Shown in pieces: positions 1-10,212 of a stretch of 64,000 bases of DNA; positions within the stretch are counted from its first letter, which is position 1, and each line of letters begins with the position of its first letter. The stretch lies in assembly GCF_023898315.1 (NCBI RefSeq), contig NC_064622.1:358961234-359025233 (forward strand), written 5' to 3'. The notes under the pieces were generated by a model, which saw only the letters and a list, made by a program, of their open reading frames with translations, was not told the origin of the DNA and did no database searches. The stretch is from Schistocerca nitens. Lineage: Eukaryota > Arthropoda > Insecta > Orthoptera > Acrididae. A program made the position numbers and the translations under genes.

Positions 1-574
1 CGTTGACAGTTTGGACTTGGGGTACAAACTCATGACGAACCACGCGCCTGACGTCGAAAAACACAATCTGCATGGCTTTCACCTTCGATTTGCTCATGTG
101 AGCCTTATTGGGCATGGGGATGCTGCAGTGGCCATTCGGCACTCGTGCTATTTGTCTCCGGGTCGTACTGAAACACCCTGGTTTCGTCTTCGGTGATAAC
201 ATTATCTAAAAATTCCGGATCAGCTTCAAGGCCCTGGAGATTGTCTTGGTAGGCATCCACACGTGCTTGCTTTTGAACATCTGACAAAATCTTTGGGACC
301 ATCTTGGCGCAGATCTTCCTCATCGACAATTCTTTGGTGATGATGTTGTGCATTGTCATTTTATCATGTCTGAGGTCGTCTGTTATCATCCTGACACTCA
401 TCCGACGGTCGGTGTTCAATAACAATAATAGCTCTTCACTCATCTGAAAACCTAGGCCTTTGACAGGCAATCATCGCTGTACGCTTGCCCACACATATCC
501 AACGTTTCCATACCCGATTTTCCTAGTTTCACACAAAACTTGATAGCGTAACGTTGCTCGATCGTTTGCTGCAT
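1..574 (-). pseudogene. Mariner transposase pseudogene (N-terminal and middle part)
   Basis: Mariner transposases cut and paste their own element with a helix-turn-helix DNA-binding region and a D,D34D catalytic domain. The likely start codon is at 574-572 and is followed by the typical N-terminus EQRYAIKFCVKLGKS. An in-frame TAG stop lies near 452. The reading then jumps to the second helix-turn-helix region (LLNTDRRMSVRMITDDL), so roughly 50 residues that normally lie between are missing. The first catalytic aspartate region (TEDETRVFQYDPET) is present. A frameshift near 113 is followed by KAHMSKSKVKAMQIVFFD in another frame. The C-terminus with the remaining catalytic residues lies off the window. 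It is certainly non-functional as it stands; subfamily is uncertain. Confidence 0.8.
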
Positions 575-777
575 GTTGCGCCACGACCGACAACTTTGTG
601 ACGTGTCCACTCAACGCACGATGCTGCCTAGACAAGAGCCCGCAGGTGACTGGCACGCCGCTCGTTTTCAGCCAGACACCCCACCACCACCAATCTCTCC
701 AGGCGAGCGCACACTGCGAAGTACTGTCACGTCATGTGAGCAAAAAATCAGTCGCATTACTTTTTATACAAACCCTG
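1..777 (-). mobile_element. Mariner-type DNA transposon, broken, running off the left edge
   Basis: The right end carries a terminal-repeat-like sequence (about 741-777, reading CAGGGTTTGTATAAAAAG on the minus strand) next to a TA dinucleotide (778-779), as expected for mariner target sites. Minus-strand coding sequence of a mariner transposase lies inside. The other terminal repeat must lie left of position 1. About 200 bp of 5' leader separate the terminal repeat from the transposase start. The family call rests on transposase motifs. Confidence 0.8.
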
Positions 778-829
778 TACTGCTGGAGTCTACGATATCA
801 GCTGCGATTGTGGCTTAGTGTGTGTAAGC

Positions 830-976
830 CGCTACACTCGCAGGTTCGAATCCTGCCTCAGGCATGGATGTGTGTGATGTCCTTAAGTTAGTTAGGTCTA
901 AGTAGTTCTAAGGTTTAGGGGACTGATGACCTCAGATGTTAAGTGCCACAGTGCTCAGAGCCATTTGAACCATTTG
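830..976 (+). mobile_element. SINE, family A (tRNA-derived), 5'-truncated
   Basis: It starts inside the tRNA-like head, keeps the B-box (GGTTCGAATCCTGC at about 843-856) and has the family body and 3' end ending in CAGAGCCATTTGAACCATTT. It is flanked by a perfect 12-bp target duplication GTGTGTGTAAGC (818-829 and 977-988), which fixes both ends. RNA polymerase III and LINE-encoded enzymes are presumed for mobilisation. Confidence 0.85.
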
Positions 977-1407
977 GTGTGTGTAAGCAAGATGGGTGAC
1001 CAACTAGTACAAGGATTTTCATGTTGAGATGAACATGAAAATACATTCGCCTAAGACAACACACCAAGCCAGCAGTGGAGAAACACAAGGATGAGTGTAG
1101 CAAACAAACAGTACAGGTATTTCAAGAACCCCGCATACTGGTGACACAGCCACTTACACTGAGGAAGAAGATCAGAAAGGCGATACAAATAGCGAAGCGA
1201 CCTGCTATCTTTAATAGAGAAGATGGTTACAGGCTTCCAGCGTCTTGGCTGCCAGGTGTTGAGCGCTACCAGCAGAACGGCCAGCGGACCTGCCATGACG
1301 TCTCAGTGTGGTAGGGTCCTAACAGTGCTATGGGACAGCAATTTTTACATAGCAAGACTTAGAGGCGTCTTGGAGGGCACATCAGTAGTAGGTACACAGG
1401 TTACTCA

Positions 1408-1721
1408 AAAAATGGTTCAAATGGCTCTAAGTACTACGGGACTTAACGTCTTAGGTCATCAGTCCCGGCCGGCCGGGGTGGCCGAGCGGTTCTAGGCGCT
1501 ACAGTCTGGAACCGCGCGACCGCTACGGTCGCAGGTTCGAATCCTGCTTCGGGCATGGATGTGTGTGATGTCCTTAGGTTAGTTAGGTTTAAGTAGTTCT
1601 AAGTACTAAGGGACTGATGACCTCAGAAGTTAAGTCCCATAGTGCTCAGAGCCATTTGAACCATCATCAGTCCCCTACACTTAGACCTACTTAAACCTAA
1701 CTAACCTAAGGGCATCACAGA
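1408..1721 (-). mobile_element. SINE, family A, minus strand, split by another SINE
   Basis: The 3' end (AAAATGGTTCAAATGGCTC on the + strand) lies at 1408-1466 and the body resumes at 1675-1721 with the reverse complement of the family's TTAGGTTAGTTAGGTTTAAG segment. Its own 5' head is absent. The interruption is a plus-strand copy of the same family. Confidence 0.8.
1467..1663 (+). mobile_element. SINE, family A, full length, inserted in a SINE
   Basis: This is a complete tRNA-derived SINE: A-box-like TGGCCGAGCGGTTCTAGGCG, B-box GGTTCGAATCCTGC, body, and 3' end GAGCCATTTGAACCAT. It is flanked by an 11-bp duplication TCATCAGTCCC (1456-1466 and 1664-1674) of the recipient minus-strand SINE. 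Confidence 0.88.
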
Positions 1722-1989
1722 GTACTGGCACGCCTCAATCGCCATAAGACATCAAGTAAACAGTGCTATGTTTTTCATTCTCCTAGCTCCACCAATGACA
1801 AGAAACAAAGCAAACACCAATAAAGGTCGTCTAACACTCCTCCTCATCCTCAATACCCTAACAGATCAGGGAAACAGCTTCTTCCACTAGTATATAGGAA
1901 TCAAAGTTCTTCTCATTCACAGTAAGGATTGGAGTCCCTTAACTCGCAGTAACTGATTCGCTAGAAGCTACTCTTCTAGATTTGGAATA

Positions 1990-2601
1990 TGACGAGACCG
2001 CTCTTATGTCGCATCGGACTGTCACCACCACCGTGACACCCATCGCCAGCAGTGTTTACAAAATCGTCGCCGAGAGGTCAGCTTGTTCTGTCGCAGACAG
2101 ACCCTACCACCATCGCCGGATTGCTATACGGCATCAGAATGACATCGTCCATAACCGCTGAAACAACAAACAGAGCCGCAGTCTACAGAACACCGCCTGC
2201 TACCTGGTCAACAACATGGGCAACAACTATCTTTCGAACGTCCACAGAGTCTGTTAACAACACTGCAGCACCATCAGCGGCGCCGCCGACAGCCCAGGGC
2301 ACAGCACCAGCTCCATCAACGCCAGGTCTCTCAGCACCAGCCACATCATCACCAGCAGCGTCATCAGTCGCAGCACACTAGCAAGAGCAGCAGCCACAGC
2401 CACACCATCTTCTGGAGCAGCCCCGACACTGCCGGCCACAACATTAGCAAAGCCACAGATACCGATACCAGCAGGTAAACATTCCCTACATCCAGTCATC
2501 CCGCAATCTCCCTTCCACATTGTAACGGAACGTATTAAAGGCTTTACTTTACCGAAGTATGCGGTACCCTCCAAATTCAACCAGTTTAACGAGTATTTAT
2601 G
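1990..2601 (+). pseudogene. Putative LINE ORF1 remnant (Pro/Ala/Ser/Thr-rich)
   Basis: Directly upstream of the 813-codon LINE ORF is a region with a low-complexity reading rich in Ala, Pro, Ser and Thr (109 codons ending at 2381). After a frame change it continues as a reading that ends FTLPKYAVPSKFNQFNEYL and a stop at 2599-2601. ORF1 proteins of CR1/Jockey-type LINEs lie here and are often Pro/Ser-rich. The position and shared strand suggest this is ORF1 of the same element, but no zinc knuckle or other diagnostic domain is visible, so the call is inference. The frame is broken at least once near 2380-2460. Confidence 0.35.
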
Positions 2602-2635
2602 ATTATAGAAAAGTTATTGTGTATGTTAACAATGA

Positions 2636-5077
2636 TTGCATAACCGAGCTGGGTTAATAATTGGCTCCTTTTACCGACCTCCCGACTCAGCAGCGTTAGT
2701 GGCAGAACAACTGAGAGAAAATTTGGAATACATTTCGCATAAATTTCCTCAGCATGTTATAGTCTTAGGTGGAGATTTCAATTTACCAGATATAGACTGG
2801 GACACTCAGATGTTTAGGACGGGTGGTAGGGACAGAGCATCGAGTGACATTATACTGAGTGCACTATCCGAAAATTACCTCGAGCAATTAAACAGAGAAC
2901 CGACTCGTGGAGATAACATCTTGGACCTACTGATAACAAACAGACCCGAACTTTTCGACTCTGTAAGTGCAGAACAGGGAATCAGTGATCATAAGGCCGT
3001 TGTAGCATCCCTGAATATGGAAGTTAATAGGAATATAAAAAAAGGGAGGAAGGTTTATCTGTTTAGCAAGAGTAATAGAAGGCAGATTTCAGACCACCTA
3101 ACAGATCAAAACGAAAATTTCTGTTCCGACACTGATAATGTTGAGTGTTTATGGAAAAAGTTCAAGGCAATCGTAAAATGCGTTTTAGACAGGTACGTGC
3201 CGAGTAAAACTGTGAGGGACGGGAAAAACCCACCGTGGTACAACAACAAAGTTAGGAAACTACTGCGAAAGCAAAGAGAGCTTCACTCCAAGTTTAAACG
3301 CAGCCAAAACCTCTCAGACAAACAGAAGCTAAGCGATGTCAAAGTTAGCGTAAGGAGGGCTATGCGAGAAGCGTTCAGTGAATTCGAAAGTAAAATTCTT
3401 TGTACAGACTTGACAGAAAATCCTAGGAAGTTCTGGTCTTACGTTAAATCAGTAAGTGGCTCGAAACAGCATATCCAGACACTCCGGGATGATGATGGCA
3501 TTGAAACAGAGGATGACACGCGTAAAGCTGAAATACTAAACACCTTTTTCCAAAGCTGTTTCACAGAGGAAGACCGCACTGCAGTTCCTTCTCTAAATCC
3601 TCGCACAAACGAAAAAATGGCTGACATCGAAATAAGTGTCCAAGGAATAGAAAAGCAACTGGAATCACTCAACAGAGGAAAGTCCACTGGACCTGACGGG
3701 ATACCATTTCGATTCTACACAGAGTACGCGAAAGAACTTGCCCCCCTTCTATCAGCCGTGTACCGCAAGTCTCTAGAGGAACGGAGGGTTCCAAATGATT
3801 GGAAAAGAGCACAGGTAGTCCCAGTCTTCAAGAAGGGTCGTCGAGCAGATGCGCGAAACTATAGACCTATATCTCTGACGTCGATCTGTTGTAGAATTTT
3901 AGAACATGTTTTTTGCTCGAGTATCATGTCGTTTTTGGAAACCCAGAATCTACTATGTAGGAATCAACATGGATTCTGGAAACAGCGATCGTGTGAGACC
4001 CAACTCGCGTTATTTGTTCATGAGACCCAGAAAATATTAGATACAGGCTCCCAGGTAGATGCTATTTCTCTTGACTTCCGGAAGGCGTTCGATACAGTTC
4101 CGCACTGTCGCCTGATAAACAAAGTAAGAGCCTACGGAATATCAGACCAGCTGTGTGGCTGGATTGAAGATTTTTTAGCAAACAGAACACAGCATGTTGT
4201 TATCAATGGAGAGACGTCTACAGACGTTAAGGTAACCTCTGGCGTGCCACAGGGAAGTGTTATGGGACCATTGCTTTTCACAATATATATAAATGACCTA
4301 GTAGATAGTGTCGGAAGTTCCATGCGGCTTTTCGCGGATGATGCTGTAGTATACAGAGAAGTTGCAGCATTAGAAAATTGTAGCGAAATGCAGGAAGATC
4401 TGCAGCGGATAGGCACTTGGTGCAGGGAGTGGCAACTGTCCCTTAACATAGACAAATGTAATGTATTGCGAATACATAGAAAGAAGGATCCTTTATTGTA
4501 TGATTATATGATAGCGGAACAAACACTGGTAGCAGTTACTTCTGTAAAATATCTGGGAGTATGCGTGCGGAACGATTTGAAGTGGAATGATCATATAAAA
4601 TTAATTGTTGGTAAGGCGGGTCCCAGGTTGAGATTCATTGGGAGAGTGCTTAGAAAATGTAGTCCAGCAACAAAGGAGGTGGCTTACAAAACACTCGTTC
4701 GACCTATACTTGAGTATTGCTCATCAGTGTGGGATCCGTACCAGATCGGGTTGACGGAGGAGATAGAGAAGATCCAAAGAAGAGCGGCGCGTTTCGTCAC
4801 AGGGTTATTTGGTAACCGTGATAGCGTTACGGAGATGTTTAATAAACTCAAGTGGCAGACTCTGCAAGAGAGGCGCTCTGCATCGCGGTGTAGCTTGCTC
4901 GCCAGGTTTCGAGAGGGTGCGTTTCTGGATGAGGTATCGAGTATATTGCTTCCCCCTACTTATACCTCCCGAGGAGATCACGAATGTAAAATTAGAGAGA
5001 TTAGAGCGCGCACGGAGGCTTTCAGACAGTCGTTCTTCCCGCGAACCATACGCGACTGGAACAGGAAAGGGAGGTAA
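2636..5077 (+). CDS. Non-LTR retrotransposon ORF2 (endonuclease / reverse transcriptase), CR1/Jockey superfamily, nearly uninterrupted
   Basis: An 813-codon open frame encodes the replication protein of a LINE: an apurinic-type endonuclease that nicks target DNA and a reverse transcriptase that copies the RNA at the nick. The endonuclease part shows FYRPP, LGGDFNLPDIDW, ILDLLITNRP and GISDHKAVV. The reverse transcriptase shows [60 protein letters not shown] and the catalytic RLFADDAVVY, then a C-terminal region with RPILEYCSSVWDP and IQRRAARFVTG. The first codon in frame is TTG, and the endonuclease N-terminus with its first catalytic residues is missing, so the true start was upstream and is lost. 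Exact clade (CR1, L2-like or Jockey) cannot be settled by eye. No internal stop makes it one of the younger copies here. Confidence 0.88.
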   Translation: MHNRAGLIIGSFYRPPDSAALVAEQLRENLEYISHKFPQHVIVLGGDFNLPDIDWDTQMFRTGGRDRASSDIILSALSENYLEQLNREPTRGDNILDLLITNRPELFDSVSAEQGISDHKAVVASLNMEVNRNIKKGRKVYLFSKSNRRQISDHLTDQNENFCSDTDNVECLWKKFKAIVKCVLDRYVPSKTVRDGKNPPWYNNKVRKLLRKQRELHSKFKRSQNLSDKQKLSDVKVSVRRAMREAFSEFESKILCTDLTENPRKFWSYVKSVSGSKQHIQTLRDDDGIETEDDTRKAEILNTFFQSCFTEEDRTAVPSLNPRTNEKMADIEISVQGIEKQLESLNRGKSTGPDGIPFRFYTEYAKELAPLLSAVYRKSLEERRVPNDWKRAQVVPVFKKGRRADARNYRPISLTSICCRILEHVFCSSIMSFLETQNLLCRNQHGFWKQRSCETQLALFVHETQKILDTGSQVDAISLDFRKAFDTVPHCRLINKVRAYGISDQLCGWIEDFLANRTQHVVINGETSTDVKVTSGVPQGSVMGPLLFTIYINDLVDSVGSSMRLFADDAVVYREVAALENCSEMQEDLQRIGTWCREWQLSLNIDKCNVLRIHRKKDPLLYDYMIAEQTLVAVTSVKYLGVCVRNDLKWNDHIKLIVGKAGPRLRFIGRVLRKCSPATKEVAYKTLVRPILEYCSSVWDPYQIGLTEEIEKIQRRAARFVTGLFGNRDSVTEMFNKLKWQTLQERRSASRCSLLARFREGAFLDEVSSILLPPTYTSRGDHECKIREIRARTEAFRQSFFPRTIRDWNRKGR

Positions 5078-5158
5078 TGACAGTGGCACGTAAAGTGCCC
5101 TCCGCCACACACCGTTGGGTGGCTTGCGGAGTATGAATGTAGATGTAGATGTCTCCAT
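5078..5158 (+). repeat. LINE 3' UTR and (TGTAGA)n tail
   Basis: A short GC-rich 3' untranslated stretch containing GTTGGGTGGCTTGCGGAGTA ends in the short tandem tail ATGTAGATGTAGATGT near 5151. The reverse complement of a related tail (CATCTACATCTAC) begins the minus-strand copy at about 40851, which supports the element end and the family relationship. Confidence 0.7.
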
Positions 5159-5640
5159 AAACAGTCAACCCATTAAATTATACTGAATAACTGACCCACA
5201 CAAAAGTTAGTATCACTAGATCACTGATACAGCAAATGTCATCATGTAAAAACGCTAACTTCATCTTAAATAATTAATATGAAGTACGAAAAATAGCAGC
5301 CAACTTAGGTATTTTGGATCTCCTTAAATAAAAATCACCCAGTGAAACCTATTTGTTCACTAGGAGCGTTTTCACTCAGTATTCACGTAATCAATCCTAT
5401 TTTAGACGAAAACCAATGTAATTCTTAATAATTCATGTTACTTACTTATTAATGCAAATTAGAGAAGTCAATTGACAAACTTCTAAAAAAAGGCCTTTTT
5501 GTAACAAAGAATTATTCTGTCAAGTCAACAAATCTGTCTGTCATTTTAACAACATGTTAAATTATGTCACTCGATGCAAATTAATAACTTTTCTGCACAA
5601 ATTATGATAACAGATGTACATGTGACTTATAAACTATATC
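5159..5640. other. AT-rich intergenic stretch, nothing recognised
   Basis: About 480 bp of AT-rich sequence with no convincing ORF, repeat end or RNA gene on either strand. Confidence 0.5.
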
Positions 5641-6160
5641 TCTTTTTAGTAGTTCTTTGACAATGTTATAAATACAAGCAGCAAGAAGGGTCGAGAGACA
5701 GTCGGAACGTCACTTTGGTAAAGTGTGTTTGTGTGTTATTGTTTGAGGTGGATAAACAATGCAAAGAACATGTAAAGGAAGTACTACTTTGTGTTGTGTC
5801 ATGGTCTTTGGTGGACAGTGGAATTTAGATGGCCACCAGAGTAATAAATATTTGATGTTTACATATCTGTTGGTTTCGCTCGTTCTTTATCATCAACAGC
5901 ACATAAAAAACACAGGACCTCATGTTTCTACCCTAGACAACCAGATTTAGAGCCAGCATCAGCATCGAGACACAGCAGCGATCCAGCAAGCAGCAGCGAT
6001 TACTACAATGCATTTTAATGGCGCCAACCTAACATCAAGTGCTAACAAGCTCCGTAAATTGGAGTGAAATAGTGCGATTATAGCAATTAGCAATATCTAC
6101 GACTAGGCGACCATTACAACATCCAGCCTAAAACTGGCACTAAAACTAACGAAAGACCGA
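5641..6160 (+). other. Possible LTR / leader of a retroelement
   Basis: A TATA-like box (TATAAATA, about 5668) is followed by transcript-leader-like sequence, and at 6019-6030 stands TGGCGCCAACCT, which resembles a tRNA-Lys primer binding site used by some insect Gypsy-group elements. The downstream ORF starts near 6161. No paired LTR or TG...CA boundary could be found, so this is only a suggestion. Confidence 0.22.
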
Positions 6161-6600
6161 ATGCCAGCGATCATCAGTGTCAAACTCCCAGATGCTGATG
6201 ACATGCAGGTCGAAATCATCTCACAACAGCAACACCTAGTACATTCCTTTCCGCTTTTGGTCAGCAGGTTTGACCCCAAATTTGTCAATCCAAAGACACT
6301 CCTACTAACTCACATTCAGCGCTACAGACTAACAATGCAAGTACAGCAACTCATCCATATGAGAAATTCCATCATCATTAAAACTAATGATCCTCATTCC
6401 CATTCACCCATCGTCCAAATTATTCCCTCTTTTGGAGGCAATTCTATCATTACAACCCTTACAAACTCTCTGCCTAAACAGCCCCCGATTACCAGATGTA
6501 CATCTAACGGTTCTCGGCTGACGCTCCCGGTTACAGTAGTCAAGGATAACTCTTTATTAATAATTGTAATACAAAGTAATATCACCAGTTACAGTTACAT
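6161..6600 (+). pseudogene. Unrecognised ORF, possibly retroelement-derived
   Basis: The frame opens at an ATG, runs for about 146 codons and then enters a minus-strand SINE, so the last 50 codons of the open frame are SINE sequence and not part of the original gene. The peptide begins MPAIISVKLPDADDMQVEI and is rich in His, Gln, Ile and Thr. I see no conserved motif, signal peptide or membrane segment. It lies just after a possible primer-binding-site sequence, which makes a gag-like origin conceivable. No function is assigned. Confidence 0.25.
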
Positions 6601-6605
6601 TCTGG

Positions 6606-6834
6606 TTGGTTGGTTGGTTGGTTTGGGGGAGGAGACCAGACAGCGAGGTCATCGGTCTCATCGGATTAGGGAAGGAAGTCGGCCGTGCCCTTTGAAAGGA
6701 ACCATCCCGGCATTTGCCTGGAGCGAATTAGGGAAATCACGGAAAACATAAATCAGGATGGCCGGACGCGGGATTGAACCGTCGTCCTCCCGAATGCGAG
6801 TCCAGTGTCTAACCACTGCGCCACCTCGCTCGGT
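6606..6834 (-). mobile_element. SINE, family B (tRNA-derived), full length
   Basis: Minus-strand copy. On its own strand it begins GAGCGAGGTGGCGCAGTGGT, contains the B-box GGTTCAATCCCGCG, the body with TGATTT(A/T)TGTTTTCCGTGATTTCC, and ends with (CCAA)n. It is flanked by TTACATTCTGG duplications (6595-6605 and 6835-6845). Confidence 0.88.
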
Positions 6835-7035
6835 TTACATTCTGGGAAAGTACACCAAGTCCTTTCATCCATACATGTATTTTTTCATCATTCTAACTTT
6901 TCTACAAGAGCGTGTATACAAAGTAAAAGGCGTATTACTATAGACAAAACTAGGTCTACTTTGAGTTTTGGGGTCAATTCCACAGTGCCCTATCTTGTAA
7001 GCTTTGAGCTCTATCTGCAACACTATTGAAGCATT

Positions 7036-7341
7036 ATGCCTCGTCGACGTGTGTATCGTCAACGCCGACACCGCATGCCAGTCTACAAACACATAATCAG
7101 CCTCGAAAATAAACTTGGCACAAATGGCACTGTACAATCTGTTATTCTCAATGGACCCATATTCTTTCGTGGTGGTCGAGTTAATTTCTCACTTGACCGA
7201 CCCCCCACATCAACAGCAGTGATCAAAAAGATCAACTTAGAGTACACCGACGAGGAGATCGAAAGCGAACTCAACTCCAAACCAGGAAACAATGTGCGCC
7301 AGGCACTCCATATTCAAAGAGATAATGGACTTCGCTTCTAA
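7036..7341 (+). pseudogene. Small basic ORF, possibly part of a retroelement Gag/ORF1
   Basis: The 101-codon frame starts MPRRRVYRQRRHRMP, a strongly basic segment, and contains PPTSTAVIKKINLEYTDEEI followed by a mixed alpha/beta-like stretch. The latter resembles in style the pre-zinc-finger domain of Jockey-type Gag/ORF1 proteins (a proline-threonine entry, a VI-K strand and a YTDEEI helix), but the match is impressionistic and there is no CCHC knuckle. It lies on the same strand as the ORF at 6161-6600 and a SINE separates them. It may be one decayed gene, or nothing. Confidence 0.28.
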
Positions 7342-7345
7342 ATAA

Positions 7346-9660
7346 AAGTGTTCTGGGAATCACCCGATACCACTGTCACATTTATTAAACGTGGGGCCTT
7401 GATTTATTGCAGGAAGCATCCTGTAGAAGCTTCTCAATCCACTACCCAAACATAGAGGTTTCATTGATGCCTCCAATACAATGACCATCTGATACAAAAT
7501 TGCAGGCTTTAAAAACTATTCTAGCAGTACTTTCGTGAACTTCCTTGATTTTGCACAAGTCACAATTACATTTTCTTAAATTTGTGAGTCAAGTAGTTAA
7601 CTCTTTTTTGAACAATCCGACTTAATTTCCGAATGATTCCTGCATACGTAAGAGAACGTATTGGAGTATCTTTCCTGATACAGCTACAGTGTGCTGTGCT
7701 GTGAAGAAATGACTGATCTTGTTCAAATCTATTTTTGCTCCTTGTTCTGTAGGTTGACTGGTACTTGCAGAGGGTCTGATCGATACTGATTACATAATCG
7801 ACGTGAAAATTAGGGGTGAGTATTTTCTTCTGTAACTGAAATCATTCTGAAGGTATACAATTATTAGGAATTTTTAATACTTACCACTTTCGATGCTACT
7901 TAATGATATTCTGTACGATGGAAGTGAAAGAGTACACTGGCAGTGTTTGAAATTGAACTGCCATGGTCGTTAGCTCCTGCATTACACTCGGTCGCTCGAA
8001 GTACAATTACAATTACGGATAGAGGAGATACACATTAAAATTCAACACTGATACTGTCGGGAACTACGGACAATCGAATGAATAGCCGTTAGCTTTGTAC
8101 TCAGGTCAGGTCCCTTTATAACATAGCTAAGACTGATCCAATCCGTAATTAACAGGTCTGATGGTCCCCTAGTTAGTGTGGGACGACATGTGTAATTTAC
8201 ATTCAGAAGTCCTTGCATATGTATGGTTGTTTATAGAAGATCTGATTTGTAATTTAGTTTCCTAATATTTTACTTCCTCCCATTTCCTTCTTTTTAAACA
8301 GATCATCTGCTGGCGATGGGTCGAAACCGATAATGATGCCAATTTTGCGATGCTAGACGGATGTGAATAGTAAAAATTTTACAAGGGTGTCCCTGTGTGC
8401 CTAGTGTGTGTAAGAATTTTCCAGAAGACGGCAACTTTCTCACCTCTGTTGCCGGCGGACCGGCGCGGACGGAGAGAAGGCAACTGCTGATTACCAAAAT
8501 CGACGCCAGCAACATGGTCTGCGACTTTTCTGCAGCTGTGTGCTTCGCTACCACGCAGATAACTGGTACCGCAGTGGCTGGAGCGGCGCACGTGAAGGAG
8601 TGTAGGCCAGGAAGTTCAGACAAATAAAGATCGCGTGTCGCAACGTCGTAGCAGAGTGAAAGCCATACTGCGTCACTTCCTGCTTATTGGTATTATACCT
8701 GTCACGCATCTTGTTATGCTGCAAGAGATCATTACAGTGCTTTTCTTTCCGTGCAGTAAACGCATTTCTGTGGCTTTAAGCTTTGTAGCACAATAATGTT
8801 TAACTCGTGCTGTAGATTATCCAATTGCAGATTATCTGGTTTTCGGATTATCTGTCCATATTTCGGCGATTTCTGAGGAAATAAAAACAAAGCCTGACGT
8901 CTAGTATCACAAAGAAAACGAATTTTTTCACTTACAATACACTGTCACGGCACCTGACTTAGTTAAACCACCGGAAGAAAGTACAGACTGCACCCTCGAC
9001 GTAGGGTATGCAAACAAAACATTATGGGCACTGCTCAGTGCGGGATATAGTGCTGCCTGGTGGTGTTAAGGTAATGCAGCGCGCTAAGGACAGTACACCC
9101 TCTGATCAAAAGCGTACTACACCCCTGCAGTGTAGGCAAATTAGACTTTTGATGCTCAATAAATATGTACAAACTGGAAACCATTTCAGTCGATGTTAAG
9201 CATCCAAATAAGAGGTAGATGAGTTTGCGGCGATTTCTGGCTTATGCTAAGCATTTGAGTCCCTCAAAACTACGAAATCTTTGGACTTTTTTCAGTTTTT
9301 TACTTATGCCTCAAAAACGATACATCCTACAGAAAATTCTCAAAATACCGAAACGAAAGAGCATAAAATTACCCGTAGAGTGCCCTATTTAAAAGTTAAA
9401 AGCGCTTCCGCTGTTTAGCCTCAATCTACCGCTAAACAGCCACAATGTTTACCAGCCTGCCGGAAAAGTGAGTTATGCTCATGTTCCAATGTCTGTAACT
9501 CAAAAACAGCTGCTCCAAAACAAATGTGTCATTTATGAAAGTTGGGGACCATCAAGAAAGGGCTCCTAAATTTAAAAATTGACTCACTAATTTGCAAATA
9601 TATTAATAACAACTTGAAAGTATTCGTAGCACTAAATTCCTGCTAACACCAAAACCTCGA
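7346..9660. other. Intergenic stretch without a recognisable gene
   Basis: About 2.3 kb. Only short open frames occur. The stretch near 8380-8660 is more GC-rich. Three GATTATC words occur between 8815 and 8855. No transposon end or exon could be recognised. Confidence 0.5.
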
Positions 9661-10048
9661 AATGTCAGACAGATCGGCATCAAACGTTGTACATTGGCAG
9701 AGTATCGACCAAATCTCCGATGTAATTTGTGCTATGCGCTATCGCCCAGGAGAAAGTGCGTTAACGGTAAGTACGAAGCACAGGAAAAGCATTACTGTGA
9801 ACGTCTCTCGTATACAGCTTCAGCGCGGAAGTCGGTTGAGCTTCGTTTCTTGTACCGAGAGTCCCGAGTTTGACCCTTCGTCATGTCAGTTTTGTACCGC
9901 AGTGAGCGTGAAACAGTTACATGCGACAACACGCATTTGGCATGTAGATGTTGTGACTCCCTTTGCACGCTTTGTGATTTTTTAGTTGGATACAGGAGAG
10001 AGGCACAGATGCAGTTCGAGGACAGAGAATTCAGGTATTAATTTGTTC
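9661..10048. other. Unassigned stretch left of the mariner element
   Basis: A 107-codon frame (9662-9985, +) starts with ATG but has no motif I recognise and no codon pattern that convinces me it is a gene. It ends just left of the mariner terminal repeat. Confidence 0.3.
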
Positions 10049-10212
10049 TACGAGGGCTATCCAGAAAGTAGGGAACGTTTCCGTCTGACGCCGCTAGGCG
10101 CGCGCCGATCTCGTACATTTTGGTATGTGCGTGCTCGGCAGTGCAGTCGGAAACCATCTGTGACGGCGGGAACGTCTCTGCGCGTCTGGTTTTTTCGGTA
10201 TTCGAATTTGAA

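Noticed and set aside
1467-1560. tRNA-like sequence with A and B boxes
   Set aside because: It is the head of a SINE with a family body, 3' tail and target duplication; the same applies to the heads at 12455, 15119, 16653 and 63276. No separate tRNA gene is supported.
4805-5158. 117-codon minus-strand ORF
   Set aside because: It is the shadow of the LINE polymerase C-terminus on the opposite strand.
6394-6751. C-terminal 50 codons of the 196-codon ORF as part of a real protein
   Set aside because: They lie in an inserted SINE, on its non-coding strand.
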